Assembly: GCA_017554305.1 (NCBI GenBank)
Contig: JAFZIN010000032.1
Coordinates: forward strand, 44,316-108,315
Direction of reading: 5' to 3'
Length of the DNA stretch: 64,000 nucleotides
DNA from: Bacteroidales bacterium
GTDB taxonomy: Bacteria > Bacteroidota > Bacteroidia > Bacteroidales > UBA932
The notes below the pieces were generated by a model. It did no database searches. It was not told the origin of the DNA and saw nothing but the letters and a program-made list of their open reading frames with translations. A program made the position numbers and the translations under genes. This document shows, piece after piece, positions 43,584-53,383 of the stretch; position 1 is the stretch's first letter, and the number at the start of each line of letters is the position of its first letter.

Positions 43584-45272
43584 ATGAAACGATTTCTTTT
43601 GCTGTTTGCCTTAGCGGCATTCTTATCTTCTTCCGTTATTGCACAACCGGGTGCAAATCAGGCAAAACAGAAACCTACCCTGCCGGTAAAACAGACATCC
43701 GGCAGAGATGATTATCTATACAAAAACCTCTTTGAGGGAGGTATGGTCAAATTCACATTCCAGTGGAATCCTAGTGACAATCACACTCTTGTGGTTTTGA
43801 AAGATCCTCACACCAAGAAGGTTGGAGTATGGCACAACTCCTACATTTTTTACTCAGACAGACCTAGTTCTCCGTCACATCAGAAGGTGTGGGGTTTCTG
43901 GGTTTTGAAACCTGAATATGATGATATTATCCTGGGCCTTATAAAGACGGGCAGCGGAAAATCATCCCACGCTTACGCTCTGGTTTGCAAGGAGATGGAG
44001 AAGAGAGACAAAAAGTGGAAAGAGTGGGAAGTTTACTCCGTTGGCCTGGGTACATTCTGTGACAGAGGCCGCGCAGATTTAATCTCTCCGTTCAAAGCAA
44101 CCCGCGTAGAATATGATTTGGACTGGGGCTTTGTTGTTCTTACAAAGGAAGATAGAGACGGTAATGAAAAAAGCGGACTTTGGGAGATTGATCTGAACAA
44201 GGATAAAAACGGAATCAGAGGAGTCAAACTTGTAGAAAAGATAGCACCTAATTATACTATACTCAGCATTCCGTATTCTGCTAAGAATCTGTGGTGTTGC
44301 GCCACAAAGGAGAAGGGCGGAAACTTTGGCCTTATCTCTGCCAAGACTGGTGAGGAGGTGTTCCCATTTGATTATGAGAGAGTTCAGATGGGCCACTATG
44401 GAATAGCCGTTAGAAAAGACGGCGGTAACGGAAAGTATGCCGTAATCTCATACGAAGACAAAAGCATCACAGACTATATCTATGATGAAGTTCCAAACAA
44501 AGTAAAGGAGGGATTCATCTTCCGCATGGGAGACAAGTACGGATTCAGAACTTATACAGAGTTTGGTAAAACCGTGTTAGAGCCTCAATATGACACTATT
44601 ATAAGAGAGGTGATGGACCCGGAAGTAATCAACAAAGCATACGACGGACCCGTTCTCTTTGCAAAGAGAAACAACAAGTGGGGAGTATATTCTCCAGATG
44701 GTAACTGCATTATGCCGGAGATGCTTGTAGATTACAACAAGAGGTTCTACTATATGGGTACTCTTCCTTCTCAGAGTTACACCTTTGCAACCGCAAAACA
44801 GGTTGAGCAGCTGAAGAATACAAAGGGTGAGTTTGAGACTACAGAGCAGTTTGAACTCAGAAGAAATGATCCTCAGAGAGAGGCAGAGTATCTGGAGAAT
44901 GCTCTCTCTTCATACGCAAAAGAGTTTATAGTTCAGAAGGTTAAGGCTGCAGCCGCAGCTCCCGGCGGAATCAACATAAAGTTAGGAACCTACAATATGG
45001 ACAATCAAACATTCCCGTTTGTATGCTCCGTTTCCGCACTTCCAATCTATGAACTAAGCGTTCCTTACGAGGAGGGCCCTGCTTTTAAAGAGGCTTTCAC
45101 AACTCTGAAAACCAAAGAGATATTGGAGACCGCATCTTTCTTCATCTGCGATAGTTTTGTGCAAGTGGCAGAGATAACCTTTGCTCTACCAAATGGCAAG
45201 AGCTACCACTACACCAACCCAGGCCTCGCCTCCAACCGCGGCCCCGTTGTAAAATACACAGACCTCTTCTAA
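43584..45272 (+). CDS. Secreted WG-repeat-like protein with novel C-terminal domain
   Basis: A 562-residue secreted protein (signal peptide about residues 1-20, ending VIAQ). The N-terminal half (about 40-240) is unlike any family I know. Between about 245 and 390 there are four WG-like beta repeats (NFGLISAKTGEEVFPFDYERV, KYAVISYEDKS, KYGFRTYTEFG, KWGVYSPDGNCIMPE). The C-terminal region (about 410-562) contains GEFETTEQFELRRNDPQREAEY and NMDNQTFPFVCSV and is unassigned. WG repeats occur in secreted Bacteroidota proteins with interaction roles. It follows the barrel gene by 15 bp and is bounded by a terminator, so it forms a two-gene unit. Confidence 0.75.
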   Translation: MKRFLLLFALAAFLSSSVIAQPGANQAKQKPTLPVKQTSGRDDYLYKNLFEGGMVKFTFQWNPSDNHTLVVLKDPHTKKVGVWHNSYIFYSDRPSSPSHQKVWGFWVLKPEYDDIILGLIKTGSGKSSHAYALVCKEMEKRDKKWKEWEVYSVGLGTFCDRGRADLISPFKATRVEYDLDWGFVVLTKEDRDGNEKSGLWEIDLNKDKNGIRGVKLVEKIAPNYTILSIPYSAKNLWCCATKEKGGNFGLISAKTGEEVFPFDYERVQMGHYGIAVRKDGGNGKYAVISYEDKSITDYIYDEVPNKVKEGFIFRMGDKYGFRTYTEFGKTVLEPQYDTIIREVMDPEVINKAYDGPVLFAKRNNKWGVYSPDGNCIMPEMLVDYNKRFYYMGTLPSQSYTFATAKQVEQLKNTKGEFETTEQFELRRNDPQREAEYLENALSSYAKEFIVQKVKAAAAAPGGINIKLGTYNMDNQTFPFVCSVSALPIYELSVPYEEGPAFKEAFTTLKTKEILETASFFICDSFVQVAEITFALPNGKSYHYTNPGLASNRGPVVKYTDLF

Positions 45273-45287
45273 GGGATATTGAAAAGG

Positions 45288-45326
45288 TAAATAAGCCGTT
45301 CCTTATTGGGACGGCTTTATTTTTGG
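45288..45326 (+). terminator. Rho-independent terminator after the WG-repeat gene
   Basis: ATAAGCCGTTCC-ttatt-GGGACGGCTTTAT stem followed by TTTTT; separates the 42852 unit from the lipid operon. Confidence 0.75.
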
Positions 45327-45338
45327 CCAAGACTTTTG

Positions 45339-45346
45339 TAAATTTG
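45339..45346 (+). promoter_or_regulatory. -7 element TAAATTTG for the acyl-product operon
   Basis: TAAATTTG, 19 bp before the chosen ATG at 45366. Confidence 0.55.
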
Positions 45347-45365
45347 TGCGTTTTTAAATTTGAGT

Positions 45366-46502
45366 ATGAGGAGAGTTTCTTATGTAACGGTGGCGGCTCT
45401 GGTTCTTGCGTTTGGACTGGCAGGATGTAAGGGCAGCGGAAAGGTTTCTGCAGAGAGGCAGAAGGCCTTTGAAGATTCACTTATTAGCATAATTACGGAG
45501 GCCAACATTCCTATGATTCAGGCTATGTATACGGCGCCGGCAGATACTGTTTACTGCCAGGTGGGTATAACTCCGTGGGCAGAGGATTCTGTAAGGAAGG
45601 CAGATTATGAGCATCAGGCCATATTCCAGGCGGCCTCTCTGAGCAAGGTGGTCTTTGCTTATATTGTGCTTAAAATGTATGATTTAGGAGAGATAGACAT
45701 AGACCGGCAGCTGTATGAATATACAGATATTGAGCGCTTTACAGATAAGGAGCAGGCAAAGAAACTTACCGCACGTCTTATTCTTATGCACCGCAGCGGT
45801 ATAGACGATTGGGCGGCTTCTCCTTCATCTGATGAGTGGCCTACCGCTCCTATCAACTTTACCTTCCCGGTAGATTCCATCTTTGGTTACTCTGGAGAGG
45901 GATATGCCTTTTTGCAGAGAGCGGTTGAGGCAATCAAAGGAGCAGATATTCAGACGGTTGCAAAGGAGTATGTGTTTGATCCGTTTGGAATGAACCTTAC
46001 TGCATACGAGTGGATTCCTGAATTTGAGGGAATTACAACGGCCTCCACAAGACGCAATGGAGAGAGCCAGGGAGTAAGGCAGTTCCCAAGACAGAATGTG
46101 GCTTACACTCTCAGAACCTGTGCAAAGGATTACTCAAAGTTCCTTAGCGTAATACTCAACGGAACGGGCTTAAAGCCTTCTACTCACGCACTTATGATAA
46201 CCCCTTGCAGCGGGCCGGCAACACAGTTTCCTCCAAAGGTGAGAAAGATAGATGAGAAGAAGAGCATTTACTGGGGGCTCGGATTGGGAATTGAGGAGAA
46301 CCCTCACTACGGCAGAGTTCTCTGGCACTGGGGAGATAACGGCAACACAAAGGCGCTCTTTGTGATTCTGCCAAAAGATAAGAAGACGCTCATTTACTTT
46401 GCAAACAGCGGAGCAGGTCATGATATTGTGGAGAAGGTGACATCTCTCTTCCTGGGTGATAATGAGCCGTTTGACATTGGAGAATGGATTAGGGAGGAGT
46501 AA
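45366..46502 (+). CDS. Serine hydrolase lipoprotein (class C beta-lactamase/DD-peptidase fold)
   Basis: A 378-residue lipoprotein (lipobox LAGC, Cys21) of the PF00144 fold. The active Ser is in SLSK at residues 91-94. The second motif expected as YxN reads FGYSGEGY, so the Asn is replaced by Gly. The third, HxG, is HWGDN. The enzyme could be an esterase, transesterase or D-aminopeptidase; a true beta-lactamase role is unsupported. It is the first gene of the operon, 1 bp before the acyltransferase, so a lipid or acyl substrate is a reasonable inference. The ATG used here is preferred to a TTG six bases earlier. Confidence 0.85.
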   Translation: MRRVSYVTVAALVLAFGLAGCKGSGKVSAERQKAFEDSLISIITEANIPMIQAMYTAPADTVYCQVGITPWAEDSVRKADYEHQAIFQAASLSKVVFAYIVLKMYDLGEIDIDRQLYEYTDIERFTDKEQAKKLTARLILMHRSGIDDWAASPSSDEWPTAPINFTFPVDSIFGYSGEGYAFLQRAVEAIKGADIQTVAKEYVFDPFGMNLTAYEWIPEFEGITTASTRRNGESQGVRQFPRQNVAYTLRTCAKDYSKFLSVILNGTGLKPSTHALMITPCSGPATQFPPKVRKIDEKKSIYWGLGLGIEENPHYGRVLWHWGDNGNTKALFVILPKDKKTLIYFANSGAGHDIVEKVTSLFLGDNEPFDIGEWIREE

Positions 46503-46503
46503 T

Positions 46504-47892
46504 ATGCGCAAACCCACAAACAAAATAGGACCAACAGGAAAGAATCGCCACGGCGGCCTCTACTACAGAGGATTCAAGAAGTTTATTGCCCTCTTTTTCA
46601 ACCACTACCTTTACAGGAAGGTTTACTATCCTAATGTGGAGAACATTCTGCCTGAGGGAAAGCCTCAGATTATAATCTCCAACCATCAGAACTGCCTGGT
46701 GGATGCCATTGCGGTTATGCTGGCATTCAGGGGGCCGGGACGCAAACCATACTTCTGGGCAAGGGCAGACATCTTTGCAGTTAGCAAGCTGATAGACAAG
46801 TATATAAGGTTTTTGGGTCTGATGCCGGCATTCAGAATGAGCCATGAGGGGGTGGATGCCGTTGGAGACAATGACTCTTCATTCCTGGAGAGCCGTGAAC
46901 TTCTGGCAGACGGCCAGTCTGTTATGTTATTCCCGGAGGCGGGTCACCAGGATAAAAGATTCCTTGGTCCGTTCCACGGAGGCTTTACAACTATGGCTTT
47001 CCAGGCAGCCGAGGATACCAACTTTGAAAAGGATATTTACATTCTTCCGGTAGCCAACCACTACTCCAACTACTTTGGTATGAGGCGTGAGATGATGGTT
47101 AAGTTTGGAGAACCAATCTCACTTAGGGAATATTATGATCTCTACAAGGAGAAACCACGCACTGCAATGAGGCAGGTAAGCGAGCGGTTCTTTGAAGTTA
47201 TCCACTCTATGATGCTGGATATAAGAGATTTGGGCAACTATGACGCCATAGATTTTCTGCGTACAAATTACGGAGTAAAGTACGCTGCAATAAAGAATCT
47301 TCCTTACAAGATATTACCTGAGAAACTTGAGGCAGAGAAGAAGATGGTTGCAGATTTAGCCGCTTTGGATGATGATAAGAGAATGTTTTTCTACAACTCT
47401 GCGGCACAGCTTAAGAAGGGGCTTGAAGATACCGGATTAAAGTTCAAAGACTTAAAGCGCAAGGTCTCAACCGCTCAGGTTTTGTTCAAAGGATTGGCGT
47501 GCCTTGTTCTGCTTCCTCTTTGGATATTCTCACTCTGGCCGCACGCTCTCATTTACAACATACCAAAGCCGTTTACAAAACGTATGAACGATAAGATGTT
47601 TGAGGCATCTTTCCTTTTGGGCTTGAGCGTAGTTGTAACAATTCCGCTTTTCTATCTTATCTCATTCTTTGTGGTGTGGGGCGTGCTCACCATTTATATG
47701 GCGCTGATTTATTTGGCCTTACTGCCGCTGCTGGGCCTCTTCTGTTGGGAATACACAGAGCTTTGGGACAGCTTTAAGCAGGATTTGAGACTGTGGAAAT
47801 TTCAAAAACGGACAAAAAGTGCTATCTTGCGGGGCTTTAAGCAGACAAGTGAAACTATAGAAGACAAACTTTGGTCACTGTTCAGAATATGA
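46504..47892 (+). CDS. GPAT-like lysophospholipid acyltransferase (PlsC superfamily)
   Basis: A 462-residue membrane acyltransferase. The catalytic segment is NHQNCLVD (N60, H61, D67), which is an HX5D spacing as in the GPAT-like DDB group, with the FPEAGH motif at about 143-148. A soluble helical middle follows and the C-terminus (about 335-430) has several hydrophobic segments. It probably transfers acyl chains from ACP or CoA to a glycerol or lipid acceptor. It begins 1 bp after the serine hydrolase and overlaps the ketosynthase by 4 bp (ATGA). Confidence 0.87.
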   Translation: MRKPTNKIGPTGKNRHGGLYYRGFKKFIALFFNHYLYRKVYYPNVENILPEGKPQIIISNHQNCLVDAIAVMLAFRGPGRKPYFWARADIFAVSKLIDKYIRFLGLMPAFRMSHEGVDAVGDNDSSFLESRELLADGQSVMLFPEAGHQDKRFLGPFHGGFTTMAFQAAEDTNFEKDIYILPVANHYSNYFGMRREMMVKFGEPISLREYYDLYKEKPRTAMRQVSERFFEVIHSMMLDIRDLGNYDAIDFLRTNYGVKYAAIKNLPYKILPEKLEAEKKMVADLAALDDDKRMFFYNSAAQLKKGLEDTGLKFKDLKRKVSTAQVLFKGLACLVLLPLWIFSLWPHALIYNIPKPFTKRMNDKMFEASFLLGLSVVVTIPLFYLISFFVVWGVLTIYMALIYLALLPLLGLFCWEYTELWDSFKQDLRLWKFQKRTKSAILRGFKQTSETIEDKLWSLFRI

Positions 47893-49109
47893 AAAGAAGA
47901 GTTGTAATAACCGGAATGGGAATCTACTCCTGCCTGGGAAAGACCCTGGAGGAGGTAAAAACCTCTCTTTATGAAGGGAAAAGCGGAATTATCTTTGACC
48001 CGGCAAGAAAGGAGATGGGATTCCTCTCCGCACTTACAGGACACGTAGATATACCAAATCTTAAGGGGGTGCTGAGCCGCAATCAGAGAGTATATATGCC
48101 GGAGCAGGCAATGTATGCCTACTGCGCTACAGCAGACGCCCTTAAGAGTGCCAATATAGATCAGGATTATTTGGACAGCCATGAGGTTGGCCTGCTTTAC
48201 GGCAATGACTCCAGTGCTGAGCCTGTTGTAACCTCTGTAGATACAATGAGAGAGAGGAAAGACACCTCCCTTATTGGCAGCGGCGGAATATTCAAGAGCA
48301 TGAACTCCACCGTTACAATGAACCTTTCCTGCATCTTTAAACTTAAGGGAATAAACCTCACAGTATCTGGTGCTTGCGCCAGCGGTTCCCACTCAATTGG
48401 CTGGGGAGCAATGCTCATTCAGAACGGCCTGCAGGATATGGTAATATGCGGAGGAGCACAGGAGGTTAACCCCTTCTCCGTTTGCTCTTTTGACGGAATA
48501 GGCGCCTTCTCAAAGAGAGAGGCAGAGCCTGAAAAGGCCTCACGCCCGTTTGATAAAAACAGAGACGGACTTGTACCATCGGGAGGAGCAGCAACAGTTA
48601 TACTGGAAGATTACGAGAGTGCAGTTAAGAGAGGAGCTCCAATTATTGCTGAGGTGCTGGGTTACGGTTTCTCTTCTAACGGAGACCACATTTCAGTTCC
48701 TAACGTAGACGGTCCGGCCCGCTCACTCAAGATGGCGCTTCTGCATTCCGGCCTCAAATGCAATGAGATAGGTTACATTAACGCACACGCAACCAGCACA
48801 ATGGTGGGAGACCAGAATGAGGCAAAGGCAATCTACCAGGTATTTGGAGACAATATGCCTCCGGTAACATCTACCAAGTCTCAAACCGGACACGAGATGT
48901 GGATGGCGGGAGCAAGTGAAGTTATTTACTCAATACTTATGATGAAGAATGACTTTGTTGCAGCCAACCTCAACTTTGAAACTCCCGATGAGGACTCCGC
49001 TAAACTGAACATTCCGGCAAAGAGAATTGAGAGAAAGTTCAACACCTTCCTCTCCAACTCCTTTGGTTTTGGAGGCACCAACTCTACGCTGGTTATCAAA
49101 GATTTATAA
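47889..49109 (+). CDS. Beta-ketoacyl-ACP synthase (FabF-like)
   Basis: A 406-residue condensing enzyme that elongates ACP-bound acyl chains. Active site triad: Cys163 in SGACASGSHS, His300 in INAHATST and His335 in QTGHEMWMAG, with Lys330. C-terminal SNSFGFGGTNSTL is canonical. Start ATGA overlaps the acyltransferase stop. It is likely dedicated to the operon product, because the ACP of its own follows 13 bp later and the housekeeping fab genes are not here. No paired chain-length-factor subunit is present. Confidence 0.9.
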   Translation: MKRRVVITGMGIYSCLGKTLEEVKTSLYEGKSGIIFDPARKEMGFLSALTGHVDIPNLKGVLSRNQRVYMPEQAMYAYCATADALKSANIDQDYLDSHEVGLLYGNDSSAEPVVTSVDTMRERKDTSLIGSGGIFKSMNSTVTMNLSCIFKLKGINLTVSGACASGSHSIGWGAMLIQNGLQDMVICGGAQEVNPFSVCSFDGIGAFSKREAEPEKASRPFDKNRDGLVPSGGAATVILEDYESAVKRGAPIIAEVLGYGFSSNGDHISVPNVDGPARSLKMALLHSGLKCNEIGYINAHATSTMVGDQNEAKAIYQVFGDNMPPVTSTKSQTGHEMWMAGASEVIYSILMMKNDFVAANLNFETPDEDSAKLNIPAKRIERKFNTFLSNSFGFGGTNSTLVIKDL

Positions 49110-49122
49110 TAAACAGAAAGAT

Positions 49123-49371
49123 ATGACAAAAGAAGAATTGATTGCAAAGGCAGTAGACGTACTTGCAGAAGAATTTGAAGTAGAAAAAGAAGAGATTACT
49201 CCGGATGCAGACATTAAGAAGACTCTGGATCTTGACTCTCTTTCACTTGTAGATCTCGTTGCTCTGATTGAGGAGACATTCGATATCAAGATTAAGGGTA
49301 CTGACCTTGTGAAAACCACTACGTTCCAGGAACTTTACGATTTCCTGTTTGAACGTGTTCAGGCAAAATAA
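49123..49371 (+). CDS. Acyl carrier protein
   Basis: An 82-residue ACP, four-helix fold, with the phosphopantetheine Ser at S39 in DLDSLSLVDLV. Predicted acidic character fits ACP. It is a second, cluster-specific ACP that carries the growing acyl chain for the ketosynthase upstream. The gene abuts the exporter gene (0 bp). An earlier in-frame start inside the ketosynthase gene was rejected. Confidence 0.93.
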   Translation: MTKEELIAKAVDVLAEEFEVEKEEITPDADIKKTLDLDSLSLVDLVALIEETFDIKIKGTDLVKTTTFQELYDFLFERVQAK

Positions 49372-51864
49372 ATGACTAAAATTGCACTGGCCGCATACCG
49401 TTTCTTTCAAAAGAGACGCGCGGTCTTTTATCTGCTCCTTATAGGAAGTTTCGTTCTGCTGGCCCTGCTTGCCAGCAGAATGTATTATGAGGAGGACATC
49501 TCAAAACTTCTGCCCCAGACGGAAGCTAACCGCGGGGCCCGTTTTGCTTTTGACCGCCTCAAGGTAAAAGACAAGATTTTTCTGGAGTTTAGACTCTCTT
49601 CCAATGAACAAATGGATGATTATGAGAGGGTTGGAACCATCCTTGCGGCCTGTAGCTCTTTTTGTGATTCCCTTCTTTCTCACGATGGTGAAAAGGACAT
49701 TGAGGGTATCTTTAAAAATGTAGACCCGGAGCTTTTACCTGCTGCCGCATCTCTCATTTTAGACAATGCACCTCTCTTTTTAGACAGCACTTTTTATTCT
49801 AAGGTGGGTTATTTGCTGAGCGCGCTGTCTGTAGATTCCCTTATGTCATCCAACGTCTCCCTTTTGGAGAATGATGCAACGGGACTCTACTATGACATTG
49901 TATGCAAAGATCCGCTTGCCTTCAGAAACGTAATGATTGGAGAGGCACTCTCTTTAAAGGATAGCTCAGATAACGGCCTCTCTATGAGCGCCTCCAACAG
50001 TTTCTATCTCTTTACAAAAGATGGAGAGATGGCGGTGGCTTTTCTTACGCCTTCATTCAAAGCAATGGACAGCAAGGCGGGAACCCGTCTTGTAAACAGG
50101 ATAAACTCAGAGATACACGCCTTTGAAACTCTGCATCCGGGTGTTGAGATTTTGTACTACGGTGCTCCTGTGCAGAGCGTTTACAACGCCAAACGCATAA
50201 AGAAAGATTTGATTTACACCGTCTCCTGTGCGCTGATTATCATACTCTTAATTATAGGCTTCTGCTTTAGGACAAAAGATACGGTTCTCTATCTTCTGCT
50301 TCCGCTTCTTTACGGAGTTGTCTTTGCAGTTGCAATAGTTTATCTGATTCAGGGGCAGATGTCTTTCATTGCTCTGGGCATTGGATGTATAGTTGTGGGA
50401 GTGGCTCTCAGTTACTGTATTCACATTATAACACACCACAAATATATTGCTGATGTAGAGCGCGTTATAAGGGAGCAGGCAAAGCCCGTAACGCTGGGTT
50501 GCATAACAACGGTGGGCTCGCTTTTGGGCCTTATCTTTACCCGTTCTTCTCTGCTGAGGGATTTTGGAATAACCGCCTCTCTGGTAATGATTGGAACCAC
50601 GCTTTTTGCACTCTTCTTCCTGCCGCAGTTCTTTAGCGGAAAGCCATCCAAGAAAAACGAGAAGGCCTTTGCAACTATTGAGAAGATAACAACTTACCCA
50701 TACTGGAAAAAGAGCTGGCTGGTTTGTGTTGCTCTGATTCTGTTTGTTGCAAGCGCAATCTACACCAGAGGACGCGCTCACTTTGATGAGGATCTTCACC
50801 ATATTGGTTACTATGAACCGCGCGTGATGAAAGCAGATTCTCTATACCGTGCAAAGATAGACGGCGGCTGCAGAACCCGCTATTTTGCAGCCTTTTCCAA
50901 GAATTTGGATTCTGCTTTATTGCTTAACTCTCTTCTAAATGAAGAGTGCAAAAAGTTAAAGAGCGAGGGGAAGATTTCCTCCTTTACAAATCTCTCATCT
51001 CTGCTTGTTGCAAAGGGTGAGCAGACTGCAAGAATTGAGCGTTGGAAAAATTACTTTACTCCGGAAAGGAGAAACTTTCTTATTAAAACAACAAAGGCTG
51101 CGGCAGAGAAGAACGGCCTTGAACCCGAAATGTTTGAGCCGTTCTATGAGGCTCTTAATAAGGAGTATACGCCTGTAGACATCTGCCACTCGGAAGTAAT
51201 ACCGGAGGAGATAATGTGCAACTTTATTGAGCAGAGAGAAGACGGAACCTACCTTGTCTTTACCAACGTTAAGACAACGGATATGGAAACGCTGGAAGAA
51301 GTCTCATCTCTTCTGGCATCAAAAGCTGAACTCAAAGAGGGGCTTCTGGTTGTAGATCCGTTCTTCTACACAACTGATATGCTGGCCATTATGAACCACG
51401 ATTTTAACACCGTGCTAATAATCTCCTCTCTCTTTGTGCTGCTCATTCTTCTTATTGCATTCAGAAATATAATCCACGCAATAATTGCCTTCCTCCCAAT
51501 GTTTATGAGCTGGTATATTGTGCTTGGAGTTATGGCGGTTTTGAACATTGAGTTCAACCTTATAAACATTGTAATATCCACCTTCATCTTTGGTATGGGC
51601 GTGGATTACAGCATCTTTGTAATGGACGGCCTCATTAGAGGAGAGGGCGGCGGAGAGCTTATCCGCTACCACCGCACCGCAATTTTCTTCTCTGCCGTAA
51701 TGCTCATTCTTGCAATTGGTTCACTGATGTTTGCAGTGCATCCTGCAATCCACTCCATAGGATTCTCCACCCTTATTGGAATGGCTTCTACAATTTTGAT
51801 TACCTTTACCCTCCAGCCGTATCTTTACTACAAACTGCAAAGATTCAAGGCTAAGAAACAGTAG
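49372..51864 (+). CDS. RND/MMPL family exporter
   Basis: An 830-residue RND-superfamily transporter with twelve predicted helices: TM1 about residues 17-36, a large periplasmic loop (about 40-275), a block of five helices (about 278-420), a second loop and a final block after about residue 680. MMPL members move lipids or polyenes across the inner membrane. It directly follows the ACP gene with no gap. Exporters of this type sit in Bacteroidota aryl-polyene and flexirubin clusters. Confidence 0.88.
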   Translation: MTKIALAAYRFFQKRRAVFYLLLIGSFVLLALLASRMYYEEDISKLLPQTEANRGARFAFDRLKVKDKIFLEFRLSSNEQMDDYERVGTILAACSSFCDSLLSHDGEKDIEGIFKNVDPELLPAAASLILDNAPLFLDSTFYSKVGYLLSALSVDSLMSSNVSLLENDATGLYYDIVCKDPLAFRNVMIGEALSLKDSSDNGLSMSASNSFYLFTKDGEMAVAFLTPSFKAMDSKAGTRLVNRINSEIHAFETLHPGVEILYYGAPVQSVYNAKRIKKDLIYTVSCALIIILLIIGFCFRTKDTVLYLLLPLLYGVVFAVAIVYLIQGQMSFIALGIGCIVVGVALSYCIHIITHHKYIADVERVIREQAKPVTLGCITTVGSLLGLIFTRSSLLRDFGITASLVMIGTTLFALFFLPQFFSGKPSKKNEKAFATIEKITTYPYWKKSWLVCVALILFVASAIYTRGRAHFDEDLHHIGYYEPRVMKADSLYRAKIDGGCRTRYFAAFSKNLDSALLLNSLLNEECKKLKSEGKISSFTNLSSLLVAKGEQTARIERWKNYFTPERRNFLIKTTKAAAEKNGLEPEMFEPFYEALNKEYTPVDICHSEVIPEEIMCNFIEQREDGTYLVFTNVKTTDMETLEEVSSLLASKAELKEGLLVVDPFFYTTDMLAIMNHDFNTVLIISSLFVLLILLIAFRNIIHAIIAFLPMFMSWYIVLGVMAVLNIEFNLINIVISTFIFGMGVDYSIFVMDGLIRGEGGGELIRYHRTAIFFSAVMLILAIGSLMFAVHPAIHSIGFSTLIGMASTILITFTLQPYLYYKLQRFKAKKQ

Positions 51865-51865
51865 T

Positions 51866-53365
51866 ATGCAAAAGTTTGATGCTCTTATAATTGGAAGCGG
51901 TATAGGAGGCTTGGAGTGTGCTTACATTCTGGCTAAGAGGGGTATGAAGGTGTGCGTTGTGGAGAAGAACCCAGTGGTGGGCGGATGCCTTCAGAGTTTC
52001 AGGCGCGGTGAGGACGAATTTGATACCGGCTTCCACTATGTTGGAGCGCTTGGAAAGGGAGAGATTTTAGAGCGCCTCTTCTCTTACTTTGGCCTTATGG
52101 AACTCCCTTGGCATCAGTTAGATAGGGAGGGCTTTGATGAGGTGTTCTTTAAAGAGAGGAACTACCTTCTTTCTAACGGCCACACTGCTTTTGCAGAGAA
52201 ACTTTCCTCTTATTTTCCCGATAGTTCAACGGCTATTAAGAATTACTCCTCATTCCTTAAAGAGGTGGGGAGCAAAATAACAGACCCTGTTTTAAAGGAG
52301 GGGAACGGCCTCTCTTCCGTTAATGACCTGTTCAGCCGCAATGCTTATAACTTTCTGAAAGAGAGCGTTGGAGAGGGTGCGCTTTTGGATGTGATAAGCG
52401 GAACTTCACTTAAGTTGGAACTTAACCGTCCAACCCTTCCGCTCTACACTTTTGCTCAGATTAACAACTCTTTTATTCAGAGCGCCTGGAGGCTTAGGGG
52501 CAGAGGCTCTATGATTACAGATACCCTTGCAAAATCTATAGAGAGTATGGGGGGCGTTATAATGAAGGGCTGGCAAGCGGTTGAAATTAAAGAGGATGGA
52601 GGAGTCTGCTCCTCTGTTGAGGTTTGCCGTGCAAATACAACTGAGAGGCTTTTTGCAGATTACATTATATCTGATCTTTCTCCGCAGGCAACTCTTAAAC
52701 TGCTTAAAGAGAGCGGCTCCGTAAGAAAGATTTTCCGCAGAAGGATAAATAAACTGGAGCAGACTTACGGTTTCTTTACACTCAATTTGCGTCTTAAAAA
52801 AGATGCGGTGGAGTATGTAAACCGTAACCGCTATTACTATTCTCCGGAACTCAGTTCCGTGTGGGATGTAAAGGATGAGTGTGCAAAGGGGAGAGTTTGC
52901 GGACTGCTTATAACTCAGCAGGTTCCAAAGGATGGGGAGAGGTTTGCAACCTATATGGACATTCTCACTCCTATGAGTTACAGTGAGGTTGCAAAGTGGG
53001 CGGATAGTAAGGTGGGCTATCGCGGAGAAGAATACAAAGAATTTAAAGAGAGAAAGGCAGAGGAGTGTTTGAAGTTGGCAGAAAGGGTTGTTCCGCATCT
53101 TAGGGAGAGCGTAGAGCGGTGTTACACAAGCACTCCGCTTACCTATCGTGACTATATTGGGGCACCGGAGGGCACGGCGTACGGCATAAGAAAGGATTGC
53201 AACAGCATAGAAAGAACACTTTTGGCGCCAAAGAGTCCTCTGAAAAACCTCTTTTTTACGGGACAAAATCTTAACTTGCACGGGATTTTGGGAACGAGCC
53301 TCACGGCGCTGCTTACCTGCTCGCAGATACTGGGCCGGGAGAGTGTGGTAAGGTTCTTGAAGTAA
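51866..53365 (+). CDS. NAD(P)/FAD-dependent oxidoreductase (phytoene-desaturase-like)
   Basis: A 499-residue flavoprotein with the N-terminal dinucleotide-binding motif GSGIGG at residues 10-15 and VVEKNPVVGGCLQSF, and a C-terminal LFFTGQNLNLHGILGTSLTALLT motif. Fold of CrtI/CrtISO-like amine oxidases that desaturate or isomerise polyene chains. In this cluster it may set the double-bond state of the acyl product. The gap to the exporter is 1 bp. Confidence 0.85.
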   Translation: MQKFDALIIGSGIGGLECAYILAKRGMKVCVVEKNPVVGGCLQSFRRGEDEFDTGFHYVGALGKGEILERLFSYFGLMELPWHQLDREGFDEVFFKERNYLLSNGHTAFAEKLSSYFPDSSTAIKNYSSFLKEVGSKITDPVLKEGNGLSSVNDLFSRNAYNFLKESVGEGALLDVISGTSLKLELNRPTLPLYTFAQINNSFIQSAWRLRGRGSMITDTLAKSIESMGGVIMKGWQAVEIKEDGGVCSSVEVCRANTTERLFADYIISDLSPQATLKLLKESGSVRKIFRRRINKLEQTYGFFTLNLRLKKDAVEYVNRNRYYYSPELSSVWDVKDECAKGRVCGLLITQQVPKDGERFATYMDILTPMSYSEVAKWADSKVGYRGEEYKEFKERKAEECLKLAERVVPHLRESVERCYTSTPLTYRDYIGAPEGTAYGIRKDCNSIERTLLAPKSPLKNLFFTGQNLNLHGILGTSLTALLTCSQILGRESVVRFLK

Positions 53366-53383
53366 CTTTTGACGTTGATTAAA

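Noticed and set aside
45366-46502. Beta-lactamase resistance gene
   Set aside because: The fold is shared with esterases and DD-peptidases, the YxN Asn is replaced, and the gene lies in a lipid operon. No basis for a resistance call.
46504-47892. Broken acyltransferase because of HX5D instead of HX4D
   Set aside because: The one-residue longer spacing is typical of the GPAT-like DDB group.
52406-53281. Long minus-strand frame opposite the flavoprotein gene
   Set aside because: Antisense to a clear FAD oxidoreductase, Cys/Ile/Leu-rich with no domain; not a gene.
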